This document shows positions 51,924 through 60,168 of a stretch of 64,000 nt of DNA, one piece after another. Position numbers and translations under genes: made by a program. The stretch is taken from NCBI RefSeq assembly GCF_028649655.1, contig NZ_JAQSLN010000003.1:1364001-1428000 (forward strand), read 5' to 3'. The notes beneath the pieces were generated by a model. The model was not told where the DNA came from and made no database searches. It saw only the letters and a program-made list of their open reading frames with translations. The stretch is from Halobacteriovorax sp. GB3. Its GTDB lineage: Bacteria > Bdellovibrionota > Bacteriovoracia > Bacteriovoracales > Bacteriovoracaceae. The first letter of the stretch is position 1. The number at the start of each line of letters is the position of its first letter.

Positions 51924-52769
51924 TCAGGAATTAATGAGCTTTTTCATTTGTGCATGAACTGGAGATCTCGCCGCTAAAATCGTTTCTCCAAAGGGAGAAA
52001 ACTTCTTAGCATTATAGTCAGTTACTTTAACACCAGCTTCCTGGCAAATAATCGCAGCTGCGGCCATGTCCCAAGGAGCCAATCCCCTCTCCCAAAACCC
52101 ATCGAAGGTCCCTTCGGCCACGTAGCATAAATCAAGAGCAGCAGAACCCATGCGACGGATTCCTCGACAAGTTCCCATCATATGCCAAAAGAGATCAAAT
52201 TCTTTTTGATTAGGCTTACCTTTTTCAGTTATAAAGCCTGTAACAAGCATTGATTCATTGAGTTTTTTACTCAACCTATTATTGAATATTTTCTTCGCTC
52301 TCTTGGCTCCAACTTTAAAAAATGATCCACCATTTTGGTAGGCCATAAATGTATGGGCACTCGTAGGTCTATGAACGACGCCAAGAATTGGCTGACCTTT
52401 TTTAACAAGAGAGATACATACGGCAAAGTAGTCCATTCCATTTAAAAAGTTATTCGTTCCATCAAGAGGATCGACAACCCATGCATAATCCATTTGTGCA
52501 TACTTTTGGTAGGCTTCTTTTTTCCCTTGATAGTCTTGAAAAGCTGATTCCTCCCCGAGAATAGGAATCGTAGGAAAATCACGCTTTAAACTTTTTATGA
52601 TATGTTTTTCAGCTTCAACATCTGCCTCAGAGAAGACTCCTTGAGCCTCTTTAGAAGTGATATTTAATCGATTAAGTTTTTTCTGGTACTTCATAAGTTT
52701 TGCACCAGTTTCAATACTAATTTTAGCAACAATATCTAAGGTCTTTTTTAACTCAGTGTTCTTCATCAT
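51924..52769 (-). CDS. Inositol monophosphatase family protein
   Basis: 281 residues with the Mg-dependent phosphatase motifs: ILGEESAF, the signature WVVDPLDGTNNFLNG, and the C-terminal PWDMAAAAIICQEAG. Family members hydrolyse inositol phosphate, histidinol phosphate or PAP, and one (SuhB) also affects ribosome assembly. Substrate is unclear. It overlaps the yacG end by 17 bases, implying coupling. Confidence 0.88.
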   Translation of the reverse strand: MMKNTELKKTLDIVAKISIETGAKLMKYQKKLNRLNITSKEAQGVFSEADVEAEKHIIKSLKRDFPTIPILGEESAFQDYQGKKEAYQKYAQMDYAWVVDPLDGTNNFLNGMDYFAVCISLVKKGQPILGVVHRPTSAHTFMAYQNGGSFFKVGAKRAKKIFNNRLSKKLNESMLVTGFITEKGKPNQKEFDLFWHMMGTCRGIRRMGSAALDLCYVAEGTFDGFWERGLAPWDMAAAAIICQEAGVKVTDYNAKKFSPFGETILAARSPVHAQMKKLINS

Positions 52770-52986
52770 CTTCTCTAAAAAAGTTTAAATCCTCTTGCGG
52801 GATTTCAAATTCATCAAACTCTAGTTCTTCAGGAGTTTTCTTTATTGGTACAGTATAACTTTCACTCATCCATAATCCAAGATCGACCATTTTACATCTT
52901 TCACAACAAAATGGTCTAAACTCACTCGAATAATAATCAAATTCTTTTTTACAATGTGGGCATTTAACAGAAAGAACCTTACTCAT
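52753..52986 (-). CDS. yacG: DNA gyrase inhibitor YacG-type zinc protein
   Basis: 77 residues. A zinc ribbon with Cys9, Cys12, Cys27 and Cys31 and the block FRPFCCERCKMVDLGLWMSESYTVP, the hallmark of YacG. The C-terminus is acidic. E. coli YacG binds GyrB and blocks DNA binding. It is between the aminotransferase gene (three bases) and the phosphatase gene (overlap). Confidence 0.88.
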   Translation of the reverse strand: MSKVLSVKCPHCKKEFDYYSSEFRPFCCERCKMVDLGLWMSESYTVPIKKTPEELEFDEFEIPQEDLNFFREDDEEH

Positions 52987-52989
52987 TCT

Positions 52990-53787
52990 CTATATTCCTA
53001 ATGTTAGATAAAAACGTCTTTGAATTTCTTTAAATAAACGATTTGAAAGTTCATGCTCCTCGAATCGATTGGCACATCTTAAAAAGCGAAGAGAATTCGT
53101 TAACCAAATTTCATCACAATTATAGAGATCCTCTTCGTGAATTTGTTCTTGAGAAAAGTCATATGAATTCTTCTTCAAAAAATGAATAAGTTTATTTCGA
53201 ACAATTCCAAGGAGAAGTCCACTTTGTTCAGGAGGAGTAATAATTCGCCCCTCTTTTACGATAAAGACATTACTAAAACTCGCTTCTAAAATATAGTCAT
53301 CTGTATTTAAAAAGAGAATATCATCAAAGTCTAAAGTATTGGCCCTCTCAATTTCTCTAAGTGTTTCCAGATAATTTCCTGACTTCAAAAAACTTGGCAA
53401 AATACTGTGCCCTCGACGGGACTCACTCAAACAAAGAGAAAGGTCTTTTTGTTGCTCTAAAAACTCTTTTACACTCACAAGTGAATGATTCTTTCCCGTC
53501 AATGTTTTGAATAAAGTGATACGAAGATAGTACTGCTTTTCAGTTTCAAGTTCTAAAAGTAGCTTTTCTAAAATAGAACTCAATTCTTCGAAGTTAAAAT
53601 CATCACCGTAAAGATAATTCCAAGAGCGCATTAATCTTTCTAAGTGCTCTTGTTGGAAAAGAACTTTTCCTTTAATAATACGAGTTGTAGTAAAGGGAGA
53701 TTCTCCAAATAGAAAGGCCCTATTTAATAGGAGTTCACCACTTTGTGCTTCCTCTCCATCCAGGAGAATGAAATCAGTCCTAATCAT
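52990..53787 (-). CDS. Class IV PLP-dependent aminotransferase
   Basis: 265 residues from the ATG at 53787, chosen because GGA lies seven bases upstream and it leaves a normal divergent intergenic region; starts at 53799 and 53847 are also open. Class IV fold: LLNRAFLFGESPFTTTRI, EHLERL, a probable PLP lysine in LKSGNYLETLREIERA, and ILEASFSNVFIVKEGRIITPPEQSGLLLGIVR. This matches ADC lyase (PabC), branched-chain or D-amino-acid aminotransferases; the specific reaction is not evident. Divergent from the KARI-like gene, with which an IlvE-type role would make sense, though PabC is equally possible. Confidence 0.8.
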   Translation of the reverse strand: MIRTDFILLDGEEAQSGELLLNRAFLFGESPFTTTRIIKGKVLFQQEHLERLMRSWNYLYGDDFNFEELSSILEKLLLELETEKQYYLRITLFKTLTGKNHSLVSVKEFLEQQKDLSLCLSESRRGHSILPSFLKSGNYLETLREIERANTLDFDDILFLNTDDYILEASFSNVFIVKEGRIITPPEQSGLLLGIVRNKLIHFLKKNSYDFSQEQIHEEDLYNCDEIWLTNSLRFLRCANRFEEHELSNRLFKEIQRRFYLTLGI

Positions 53788-53808
53788 TCTTATATCCATC
53801 AAAGTTAC

Positions 53809-53836
53809 TTGAAATGTTAGATTCAATCGGTAATAT
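53809..53836 (+). promoter_or_regulatory. Predicted promoter of the KARI-like-panB-coaX operon
   Basis: TTGAAA (53809-53814), a 16-base spacer, then TAATAT (53831-53836). The start of RNA would be near 53843, before the AAGGAAAGGA ribosome site of the first gene. Confidence 0.4.
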
Positions 53837-53884
53837 ATCTCGGTCAACTCATCTTAACGATGAATGAAGACAAAGGAAAGGACA

Positions 53885-54817
53885 ATGAACACTGATCAAG
53901 TTGCCATTATTGGTCTTGGCTCACAAGCAAAAGCTTGGGCCCTAAACTTAAAAGATTCTGGACGCGATGTCTTCATTATCCTCAGGGACAAAAGCCCATC
54001 TCACGAGCTTGCGAGGAGCATGGGTTTAAAGACTTTATCATTTGAAGATGAGCTCAATTCATTTGATCTGATTGTCATGCTCACACCAGACCATATTCAA
54101 TACGATCTTCTTAAGAGCTATAGCCATAAATTTAAAAATCAGGCTACTTTCGTTTATGCCCACGGCTGGTCACCTATTCGTGGAGTTTTGAAAGATTTTC
54201 CAAATTTTTCTCATACACTACTCGCCCCCAAGGCCATTGCTAGTGAAGTTCGATTTCAATATGAAACGAAGGGGAAATTAGGAGCAGCTTTTTGTACAAA
54301 GCATGCTCATAATCCAAATGAAGCAAAAGAAATTATTATTAAACTTGCTAAAGATCTAGGAATCACGGCTGGTCCTTACGAAAGTACTTTTGAAGAAGAA
54401 ACAAAGGCAGATCTTTTCTCTGAACAAACTCTACTCTGTAGTCTTCTCCCTTATGGCGCACTGCTCTCTTACAATGCATTAAGAAAGAGTGGAGTAAGTA
54501 AGGAAGTTGCCTTTATGGAATGCTGGCTTGAGGTGAAACTCATTGCTGACGCCTTGGTCAAGATGGGACCTATCGAGTTTTTTCAACTAATTAGCCCTAA
54601 TGCCTTGGCCGGGGCCAACAAAGCACGCCAAGTTCTCTTTGACAAAGAGTACCGTCACAAATTAGATTCACTTCTCCACGATATTGAATCGGGTGACTTT
54701 TATAGAGAATGTGAAAACACGAATCATCAAAAGCTTAGAGAGGAAGTTTTAGAGCAATGGCGCTCCCAAGAACTGTGCTCTGTTTTTGAAGAACTAAAAG
54801 ACGAATTAATACCATGA
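53885..54817 (+). CDS. Ketol-acid reductoisomerase-like NADP-dependent reductase (candidate ketopantoate reductase)
   Basis: 310 residues from the ATG at 53885, which has AAGGAAAGGA just upstream; an ATG at 53864 has none. The Rossmann start IIGLGSQAKAWALNLKDSG matches IlvC, and Arg34, Ser37 and Ser39 sit where class I IlvC binds NADPH. Conserved: His93 (AHG), Lys116 (APK), Asp176 and Glu180 (ADLFSEQ), Glu212 and Glu216 (ECWLE), Ser237. Changed: His to Leu within ECLHE, and SDTAEYG is replaced by SPNALAG, both at the substrate pocket. It overlaps panB by four bases and panB overlaps coaX by one. No panE lies in the cluster. Most likely it reduces 2-dehydropantoate; alternatively it is a divergent IlvC. 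Confidence 0.75.
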   Translation: MNTDQVAIIGLGSQAKAWALNLKDSGRDVFIILRDKSPSHELARSMGLKTLSFEDELNSFDLIVMLTPDHIQYDLLKSYSHKFKNQATFVYAHGWSPIRGVLKDFPNFSHTLLAPKAIASEVRFQYETKGKLGAAFCTKHAHNPNEAKEIIIKLAKDLGITAGPYESTFEEETKADLFSEQTLLCSLLPYGALLSYNALRKSGVSKEVAFMECWLEVKLIADALVKMGPIEFFQLISPNALAGANKARQVLFDKEYRHKLDSLLHDIESGDFYRECENTNHQKLREEVLEQWRSQELCSVFEELKDELIP

Positions 54818-55638
54818 CGACAAAGAAGCAATCAGCACTCAATACATTAAAGATTAGAAAGAATAAGATCAAAAAAGGTGCGACACCTTTACAAATGCTA
54901 ACGTGCTACGATTACCAAACAGCTCGCATGCTCAATGAAACAGACGTCGATCTTCTTCTTGTCGGTGATTCTGTTGGAAATGTTGTTCTTGGATATGAAA
55001 CAACTGTTCAAGTTACAATTGATGAAATGAAAATTTTTAGTGCAGCCGTCAAAAGAGGTGCTCCAAATAAATTTATCGTTGCAGACCTTCCCTTTGGAAC
55101 TTATGCAACAGTTGATGATGGAATTAAGAATGCTATCGAGCTTTTTCAATACTCTAAAGCAGAAGCAATTAAGCTGGAAGGTGCTTATCCCCATCACTTA
55201 GAACTGATTCAAAGACTTACTCAAACAGGTATTCCTGTTATGGGTCATCTAGGTCTAACACCACAATCGGTCTACGAACTTGGTGGTTACTATATGCATG
55301 GTAAGACTGATAAGTCTGCCAAGAAACTTGTTCAAGAGGCCATTGCTCTTCAAGAAGCAGGTTGTTTCTCTATTGTTCTTGAGTGCGTTTCATCTGATTT
55401 AGCTACTAAAATCACTGAAATGCTAGATATCCCGACAATCGGAATTGGAGCGGGCGAATTAACAGATGGACAAGTTCTTGTAATAAACGACCTTCTTCAT
55501 TTAGGTCCAGAAAGACCGCCAAAGTTTTGCCAACCAGTTGCCAATCTCTTTGAACTTAAGAAATCACTGATTCAAGATTACTTGAAATCGAGAATTGCAC
55601 CTTTTATCGAAGAGCAGCCGCCACTTCCTCTTCAATAA
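54814..55638 (+). CDS. panB: 3-methyl-2-oxobutanoate hydroxymethyltransferase
   Basis: 274 residues with PanB motifs: LTCYDYQTARMLNE, LLVGDSVGNVVLGYETT, ADLPFGTY, KLEGA, GHLGLTPQSV, and IGIGAGELTDGQVLVINDLL. It transfers a hydroxymethyl group from 5,10-methylene-THF to 2-oxoisovalerate, giving ketopantoate, the substrate that the upstream KARI-like reductase would use. ATGA overlap with the reductase gene and TAATG with coaX show translational coupling. Confidence 0.95.
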   Translation: MTTKKQSALNTLKIRKNKIKKGATPLQMLTCYDYQTARMLNETDVDLLLVGDSVGNVVLGYETTVQVTIDEMKIFSAAVKRGAPNKFIVADLPFGTYATVDDGIKNAIELFQYSKAEAIKLEGAYPHHLELIQRLTQTGIPVMGHLGLTPQSVYELGGYYMHGKTDKSAKKLVQEAIALQEAGCFSIVLECVSSDLATKITEMLDIPTIGIGAGELTDGQVLVINDLLHLGPERPPKFCQPVANLFELKKSLIQDYLKSRIAPFIEEQPPLPLQ

Positions 55639-56312
55639 TGAACGTTGCAACAGTTGACCATGGTAATACAAATCCCCACGTTGGTCTCTTTTCAAACGAC
55701 CAGTTAACTAAAGTAATTTCTCTTAATGAGTTTTTAGAACTCGATCATCATCATTTTAAAAAAGTTATCTCGTCTGTTGGAAAACGCGAATTAATCCAGA
55801 GAATCGATGGTATCTACATCAACCAGTTTTTTAAAGAAAAACACTTTCTCTCCATGCCAGTTCACTACAGTGAAACTCTCGGTCAAGACCGGTTGGCCTG
55901 TTCTTATTACGCTTTCAAAAAATATTCAAATCAAAGAGTTCTCATCTTAGATATTGGAACATTCTTTACTGCTGATCTTGTAACAGAAAATGGCCTTGAA
56001 GGAGGCTACATCTTTCCGGGACTTCGTCTTAGTAATGATCTCTACAAAAATGGTGCTCAACTTTCTTCTGTTGATAACTTAAATGAGATTACTTCAAGCT
56101 CTCTTGCTCACACGACCTCCGATGCAATCAAAAATGCACTTCATTTACAGTTTGAGGCGATCGTTAAAGAACTAGAAACAAGAGTCAATCCAGATTTGAT
56201 TCTTATAACGGGCGGTCAAAGTCATTTTTTAGAAAAGTTTACGAGGGCAAAAACATTGGCGGACAAAGAACTTATCCACCATGCTCTTTATGAGATTTTT
56301 AAATCGTTATGA
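55638..56312 (+). CDS. coaX: Type III pantothenate kinase
   Basis: 224 residues of the ASKHA fold: DHGNTNPHVGLF near the start, TLGQDRLACSYYAF, LDIGTFFTADLV, and GGYIFPGLRLSNDLYK. It phosphorylates pantothenate, the first CoA-specific step. The type III fold is characteristic of bacteria lacking CoaA. Slightly shorter than the usual 250-260 residues. It ends the first half of the cluster, tail to tail with a small minus-strand gene (six-base overlap). Confidence 0.9.
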   Translation: MNVATVDHGNTNPHVGLFSNDQLTKVISLNEFLELDHHHFKKVISSVGKRELIQRIDGIYINQFFKEKHFLSMPVHYSETLGQDRLACSYYAFKKYSNQRVLILDIGTFFTADLVTENGLEGGYIFPGLRLSNDLYKNGAQLSSVDNLNEITSSSLAHTTSDAIKNALHLQFEAIVKELETRVNPDLILITGGQSHFLEKFTRAKTLADKELIHHALYEIFKSL

Positions 56313-56528
56313 TAGAATTTCTTTTAAACAATCGGGAACATCAAGGGCGCGATACTTTTTACCATTAGACATTCTAATCCAAAATCCTTCTTTAACATCA
56401 CCATTAACCACGATATTAATCGGCTTAAGTGTCACGATATGATCAAGATTCATAAGAATTGTCTCGTGAGTATCTTCAAGGGCCTGAACATCACGATTAC
56501 TAATAATTACGAATTTCTGTAATTTCAT
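56307..56528 (-). CDS. Small protein of unknown function
   Basis: 73 residues, no signal peptide. A segment IVTLKPINIVV followed by FWIRMSNGKKYRALDVPDCLKEIL looks weakly like FlbD-type small proteins (ITL-NGKKY-V pattern), but this is not firm. It sits inside the pantothenate cluster on the opposite strand and breaks it into two transcripts. Confidence 0.45.
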   Translation of the reverse strand: MKLQKFVIISNRDVQALEDTHETILMNLDHIVTLKPINIVVNGDVKEGFWIRMSNGKKYRALDVPDCLKEILS

Positions 56529-56680
56529 CTTTGCTCCTTAAAATTAATGATGAGTCGCCAGTCTATAAGCTCCTGAAATTTGTAGGTAGACCTGTTGTAA
56601 AAATGACATTATTTTGCCAGAAAGCGACAGCTAGGATAAAGTTTCGCAAACCAAAATTCAGCTAGTTGAAAGAGGGATAA

Positions 56681-57916
56681 ATGAATATTCTATTAGGTGT
56701 TTGCGGATCAATAAGTGCTTACAAAACGATTGATCTAGCCAGAGGCTTAGTCAAAAAAGGACATTCTGTTCGTGTTGTCCTGACAAAGGGTGCAACACAA
56801 TTTGTCGTTGCTAACGTTTATTCTTATCTCGGCGTTGAAAAAGTTTACACATTTGATGAAGACTTTAATTATCCAAAGACCTTAGAAGATAAGGGAACTG
56901 TTCTTCATATTGAACTTGCCAAGTGGGCCGATCAATTTCTGATCGTTCCCCTCACCGCTAATACTCTTGCAAATCTTGCGATGGGTAAGGCCAGTGATCT
57001 CTTAAGTTCGATCTATCTCGCTTACTCTCAAGAAAAGAATGTTACACTTTTTCCGGCGATGAATACTTTGATGTATGAGCACCCACTAACTCAAGCAAAT
57101 TTGAATCTAGTGCAACGTCTAGAAGACACTCCTAATACATCTATCTATCCTCCCGAACATGGACTCCTTGCTTGCGGAGATATGGGAGCAGGAAAGCTTC
57201 CCGATGTGGAAAAGATTTTAGAAACCTACGATCTCTTTAATCAGAATGAGTTAACAAATAGAAAAGTCGTTATCACAACAGGAGCCACTATTGCTCCACT
57301 AGACCCTGTTCGATACTTAACAAATCCCTCTTCAGGTCTCACTGGGTTCTATCTTGCAAAAGAGGCCCTTAAGAAGGGGCTAGAAGTTGTCGTTTTGGCA
57401 GGAGTACATGCGACAAAGAAGTTGGACTATTTAAGTGCACACCCTAATTTTGAAATAAAAAGAGTGACGACAACAACACAAATGCGTGATCTTGCTCTTC
57501 AAGAAATAAAAGAAGCTGATGCCTATATTTCTTCTGCAGCTCTTTGTGATTTTGAATTTGAATATCAAGATTCAAAAATAAAAAAACAGCAAAGTACGAA
57601 TGCCTTGGTCTATAACAAAGCTCCAGATGTTCTCAGAGAAGTTTTAAGTAAAGTCCAAAATGAAAATTTTATAACGATTGGCTTTGCTGCTGAAACAGAT
57701 GTCACTCTCCAATTGCTTGAGGAGAAGTGGCAAAGAAAACCAGTCGACCTTCTCGTTGGAACTCATGTTCACAGTGGACTTAAAGGTTCGACCCAAAAAG
57801 GCTTTCAAACAACAAAAGCCACTTACTCCTTTTATGAGAATAACCAAATCAGTTTTCAGGGCGAATTAACAAAAGAACAACTCGCTCACTATTTAATTGA
57901 AAGAGTCTTATCATGA
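56681..57916 (+). CDS. coaBC: Bifunctional phosphopantothenoylcysteine decarboxylase / phosphopantothenate-cysteine ligase
   Basis: 411 residues. The CoaC flavoprotein half begins MNILLGVCGSISAYKT, has PAMNTLMYEHP and the Cys motif ACGDMGAGKLP. The CoaB half has ITTGATIAPLDPVRYLTNPSSGLTG and GFAAETD. Together they turn 4'-phosphopantothenate to 4'-phosphopantetheine. The upstream 152-base gap can hold its promoter. It overlaps panC by four bases. Confidence 0.95.
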   Translation: MNILLGVCGSISAYKTIDLARGLVKKGHSVRVVLTKGATQFVVANVYSYLGVEKVYTFDEDFNYPKTLEDKGTVLHIELAKWADQFLIVPLTANTLANLAMGKASDLLSSIYLAYSQEKNVTLFPAMNTLMYEHPLTQANLNLVQRLEDTPNTSIYPPEHGLLACGDMGAGKLPDVEKILETYDLFNQNELTNRKVVITTGATIAPLDPVRYLTNPSSGLTGFYLAKEALKKGLEVVVLAGVHATKKLDYLSAHPNFEIKRVTTTTQMRDLALQEIKEADAYISSAALCDFEFEYQDSKIKKQQSTNALVYNKAPDVLREVLSKVQNENFITIGFAAETDVTLQLLEEKWQRKPVDLLVGTHVHSGLKGSTQKGFQTTKATYSFYENNQISFQGELTKEQLAHYLIERVLS

Positions 57917-58779
57917 TTATCATTCACAAAAATACTGATGACTTTAAAAAAGAGAGATCAATGCTCTCAGGTTGTGTAGGACTTGTCCCTACCATGGGTA
58001 ATTTGCACAGTGGACACATCTCACTTCTTGAAGCTGCAGCAAAAGAAAATGATCATGTTATACTAACGATTTTTGTGAACCCAACACAATTTGGTCCAAA
58101 TGAAGACTTCGATAGTTATCCAAGGACATTGGAAAAAGATATTGAACAAGTGACTTCACTCAGTAAGAAGTTTCACAATAAGACATTTTTAATTTTCGCT
58201 CCCAAAGATCCTAAAGAAATTTATCCACAAGGTTTTTCCACAACAATTCAGATTAGCGGTATCACTGACTCATTGTGTGGCAAAAAACGTCCGGGACATT
58301 TTGAAGGTGTCGCAACAGTTGTTTATAAACTCTTTTCACTTTCAAAAGCTCATAAAGCCTACTTTGGTCAAAAAGACTATCAACAAACTCTAGTTATAAA
58401 AAAGATGGTTCAAGATCTCGATTTACCTATTGATATTATTGTTTGCCCAATCTCTAGAAATGAAGACGGACTCGCCCTCTCCTCTAGAAACCAATACTTA
58501 ACTCAACAGCAATATCCCTTGGCCCTCAATCTTCCAAAAACTTTAGACAAGCTTGAAAATCTTCTAAAAGAAATGACATGGACAGAGAGTTTCGTTAAGA
58601 TTAACGCTCTTTTAGAAGAGCAACTAAATAGCGATAACTGGGATTATTTAGAAGTTCTCGATGCAAACTCTTTAACAGAAGTTGGCCCCTACACAGAAGA
58701 AGTTGTTCTTGCTGGCGCTTACTATGTTAACAAAACTCGATTAATCGATAATAGGTTAGTAAAAATAAATTATGCTTGA
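57913..58779 (+). CDS. panC: Pantothenate synthetase
   Basis: 288 residues. VPTMGNLHSGHISLL (HIGH-type nucleotide site), FVNPTQFGPNEDFDSYPR, GKKRPGHFEGVATVV, FGQKDYQQ and SSRNQYLT are PanC signatures. It joins pantoate to beta-alanine using ATP, directly downstream of ketopantoate reduction. The beta-alanine gene panD is not in the window. Overlaps coaBC by four and hflX by eight bases. Confidence 0.95.
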   Translation: MIIIHKNTDDFKKERSMLSGCVGLVPTMGNLHSGHISLLEAAAKENDHVILTIFVNPTQFGPNEDFDSYPRTLEKDIEQVTSLSKKFHNKTFLIFAPKDPKEIYPQGFSTTIQISGITDSLCGKKRPGHFEGVATVVYKLFSLSKAHKAYFGQKDYQQTLVIKKMVQDLDLPIDIIVCPISRNEDGLALSSRNQYLTQQQYPLALNLPKTLDKLENLLKEMTWTESFVKINALLEEQLNSDNWDYLEVLDANSLTEVGPYTEEVVLAGAYYVNKTRLIDNRLVKINYA

Positions 58780-60091
58780 TAACGAATTTCATATTTCTAG
58801 AGAGAGTAAAGCCTCAATGGTTTCTCTCATTTGTCCAAAGTTTCCTGCTCACTCTACAGAACAAGAAACTCTTCGCTCACTCACAGAACTTAGAGAACTT
58901 CTTAGAACTCTAGGAATCGAAACAGGTGAACAATATATTCAAAATAAAAAATCTGTCGATCCAGCAACAATTCTTGGATCGGGAAAGATTACTGAGATTG
59001 CCGATCAAGCAAAACAAGAAGGTTCTTCAATTCTTGTCTTTGACTGTGAGTTAACCTCTAGTCAAATTCGTAACATTAAGAAGTTAACAGGACTTTCTGT
59101 TGTCGATCGTTGTCACGTTATTCTTGAGATCTTCTCTGAGCACGCCCGCACGAATGAAGCAAAAATTCAGATTGAAATCTCTCGCCTGCAATACATTTTA
59201 CCAAGGCTATCTGGTTTCTGGTCTCACCTTGGCCGTCAGCGAGGTGGTATTGGAGTAAAAGGAGGGGAAGGTGAACAACAAATCGAACTCGATAGAAGGA
59301 TCATTCGTGAGAGAATCGAATTCTTTAAAAAACAACTTAAAGAAATTGCAAAATCTCGTGAACAACAAAGAAAGAAAAGACAGAATAAGGCCATAACAGC
59401 TGCCCTCGTTGGTTATACTAACGCAGGGAAATCTTCTCTTATGAACAGACTCTGTCGCGTTGATGTTCTAGAGGAAGATAAGCTCTTTGCAACACTTGAT
59501 TCGACCTACAGAATGCTTAACCCTGATACAAAACCACCGATGATTCTCATCGATACCGTTGGATTTATTTCCAATCTTCCCAATACATTAATTGATGGAT
59601 TTAAGACGACACTTGAATCAGCTCTTGAAGCAGATCTTTTGATTATTGTTTGTGATATATCTGATCCTCATTATAAAAAACAATTAGAGGTCACTTTTGA
59701 AGTTCTTGAAGAACTTGGACTTCGCGATAAAGAAAAGTTTATTGTCTTTAATAAAAAAGACCAACTCGATGACTTCCTAAAACAAAAAATGATTCTTCGA
59801 GATTACCCACACAGTTTTCTTGTTTCAAGCTTTGAAAAAGCAGATATGGATAATCTAAGAAACTACATTGTTAACTTCTTTTTAGAAAAGCAAGATCACT
59901 ACGATCTCTTCGTTCCCTATGATAAAGGAGAAGCGCACGCGATCGTTGCCAGCAAGACAAACTTGATCAACAGCGTAAACCACGAGCGAGGAATCTTTTA
60001 TAGAATCCGAGTTCCTTCTTTTATTTTCAACCCTTTAGGGCTTCAGGATTTCATTTTAGCGCCTGAAGATGAAAGGCCTTCAGAGCTTTAA
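58772..60091 (+). CDS. hflX: GTPase HflX
   Basis: 439 residues. The N-terminal HflX domain (ILGSGKITEIAD, then LQYILPRLSG and RGGIGVKGGEGEQQIELDRR) precedes a coiled-coil linker and a GTPase domain with G1 GYTNAGKSS, G3 DTVGF and G4 NKKDQ. HflX splits stalled or stressed ribosomes. It is translated from an eight-base overlap with panC, so it shares that transcript. Confidence 0.94.
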   Translation: MLDNEFHISRESKASMVSLICPKFPAHSTEQETLRSLTELRELLRTLGIETGEQYIQNKKSVDPATILGSGKITEIADQAKQEGSSILVFDCELTSSQIRNIKKLTGLSVVDRCHVILEIFSEHARTNEAKIQIEISRLQYILPRLSGFWSHLGRQRGGIGVKGGEGEQQIELDRRIIRERIEFFKKQLKEIAKSREQQRKKRQNKAITAALVGYTNAGKSSLMNRLCRVDVLEEDKLFATLDSTYRMLNPDTKPPMILIDTVGFISNLPNTLIDGFKTTLESALEADLLIIVCDISDPHYKKQLEVTFEVLEELGLRDKEKFIVFNKKDQLDDFLKQKMILRDYPHSFLVSSFEKADMDNLRNYIVNFFLEKQDHYDLFVPYDKGEAHAIVASKTNLINSVNHERGIFYRIRVPSFIFNPLGLQDFILAPEDERPSEL

Positions 60092-60168
60092 GCAGTCAGT
60101 AAAGTTCTTTCGTAAATAACCGATAAGAAAAGGAGAATATTAATCTTTTCTTAACGAAGGTTACGAAA

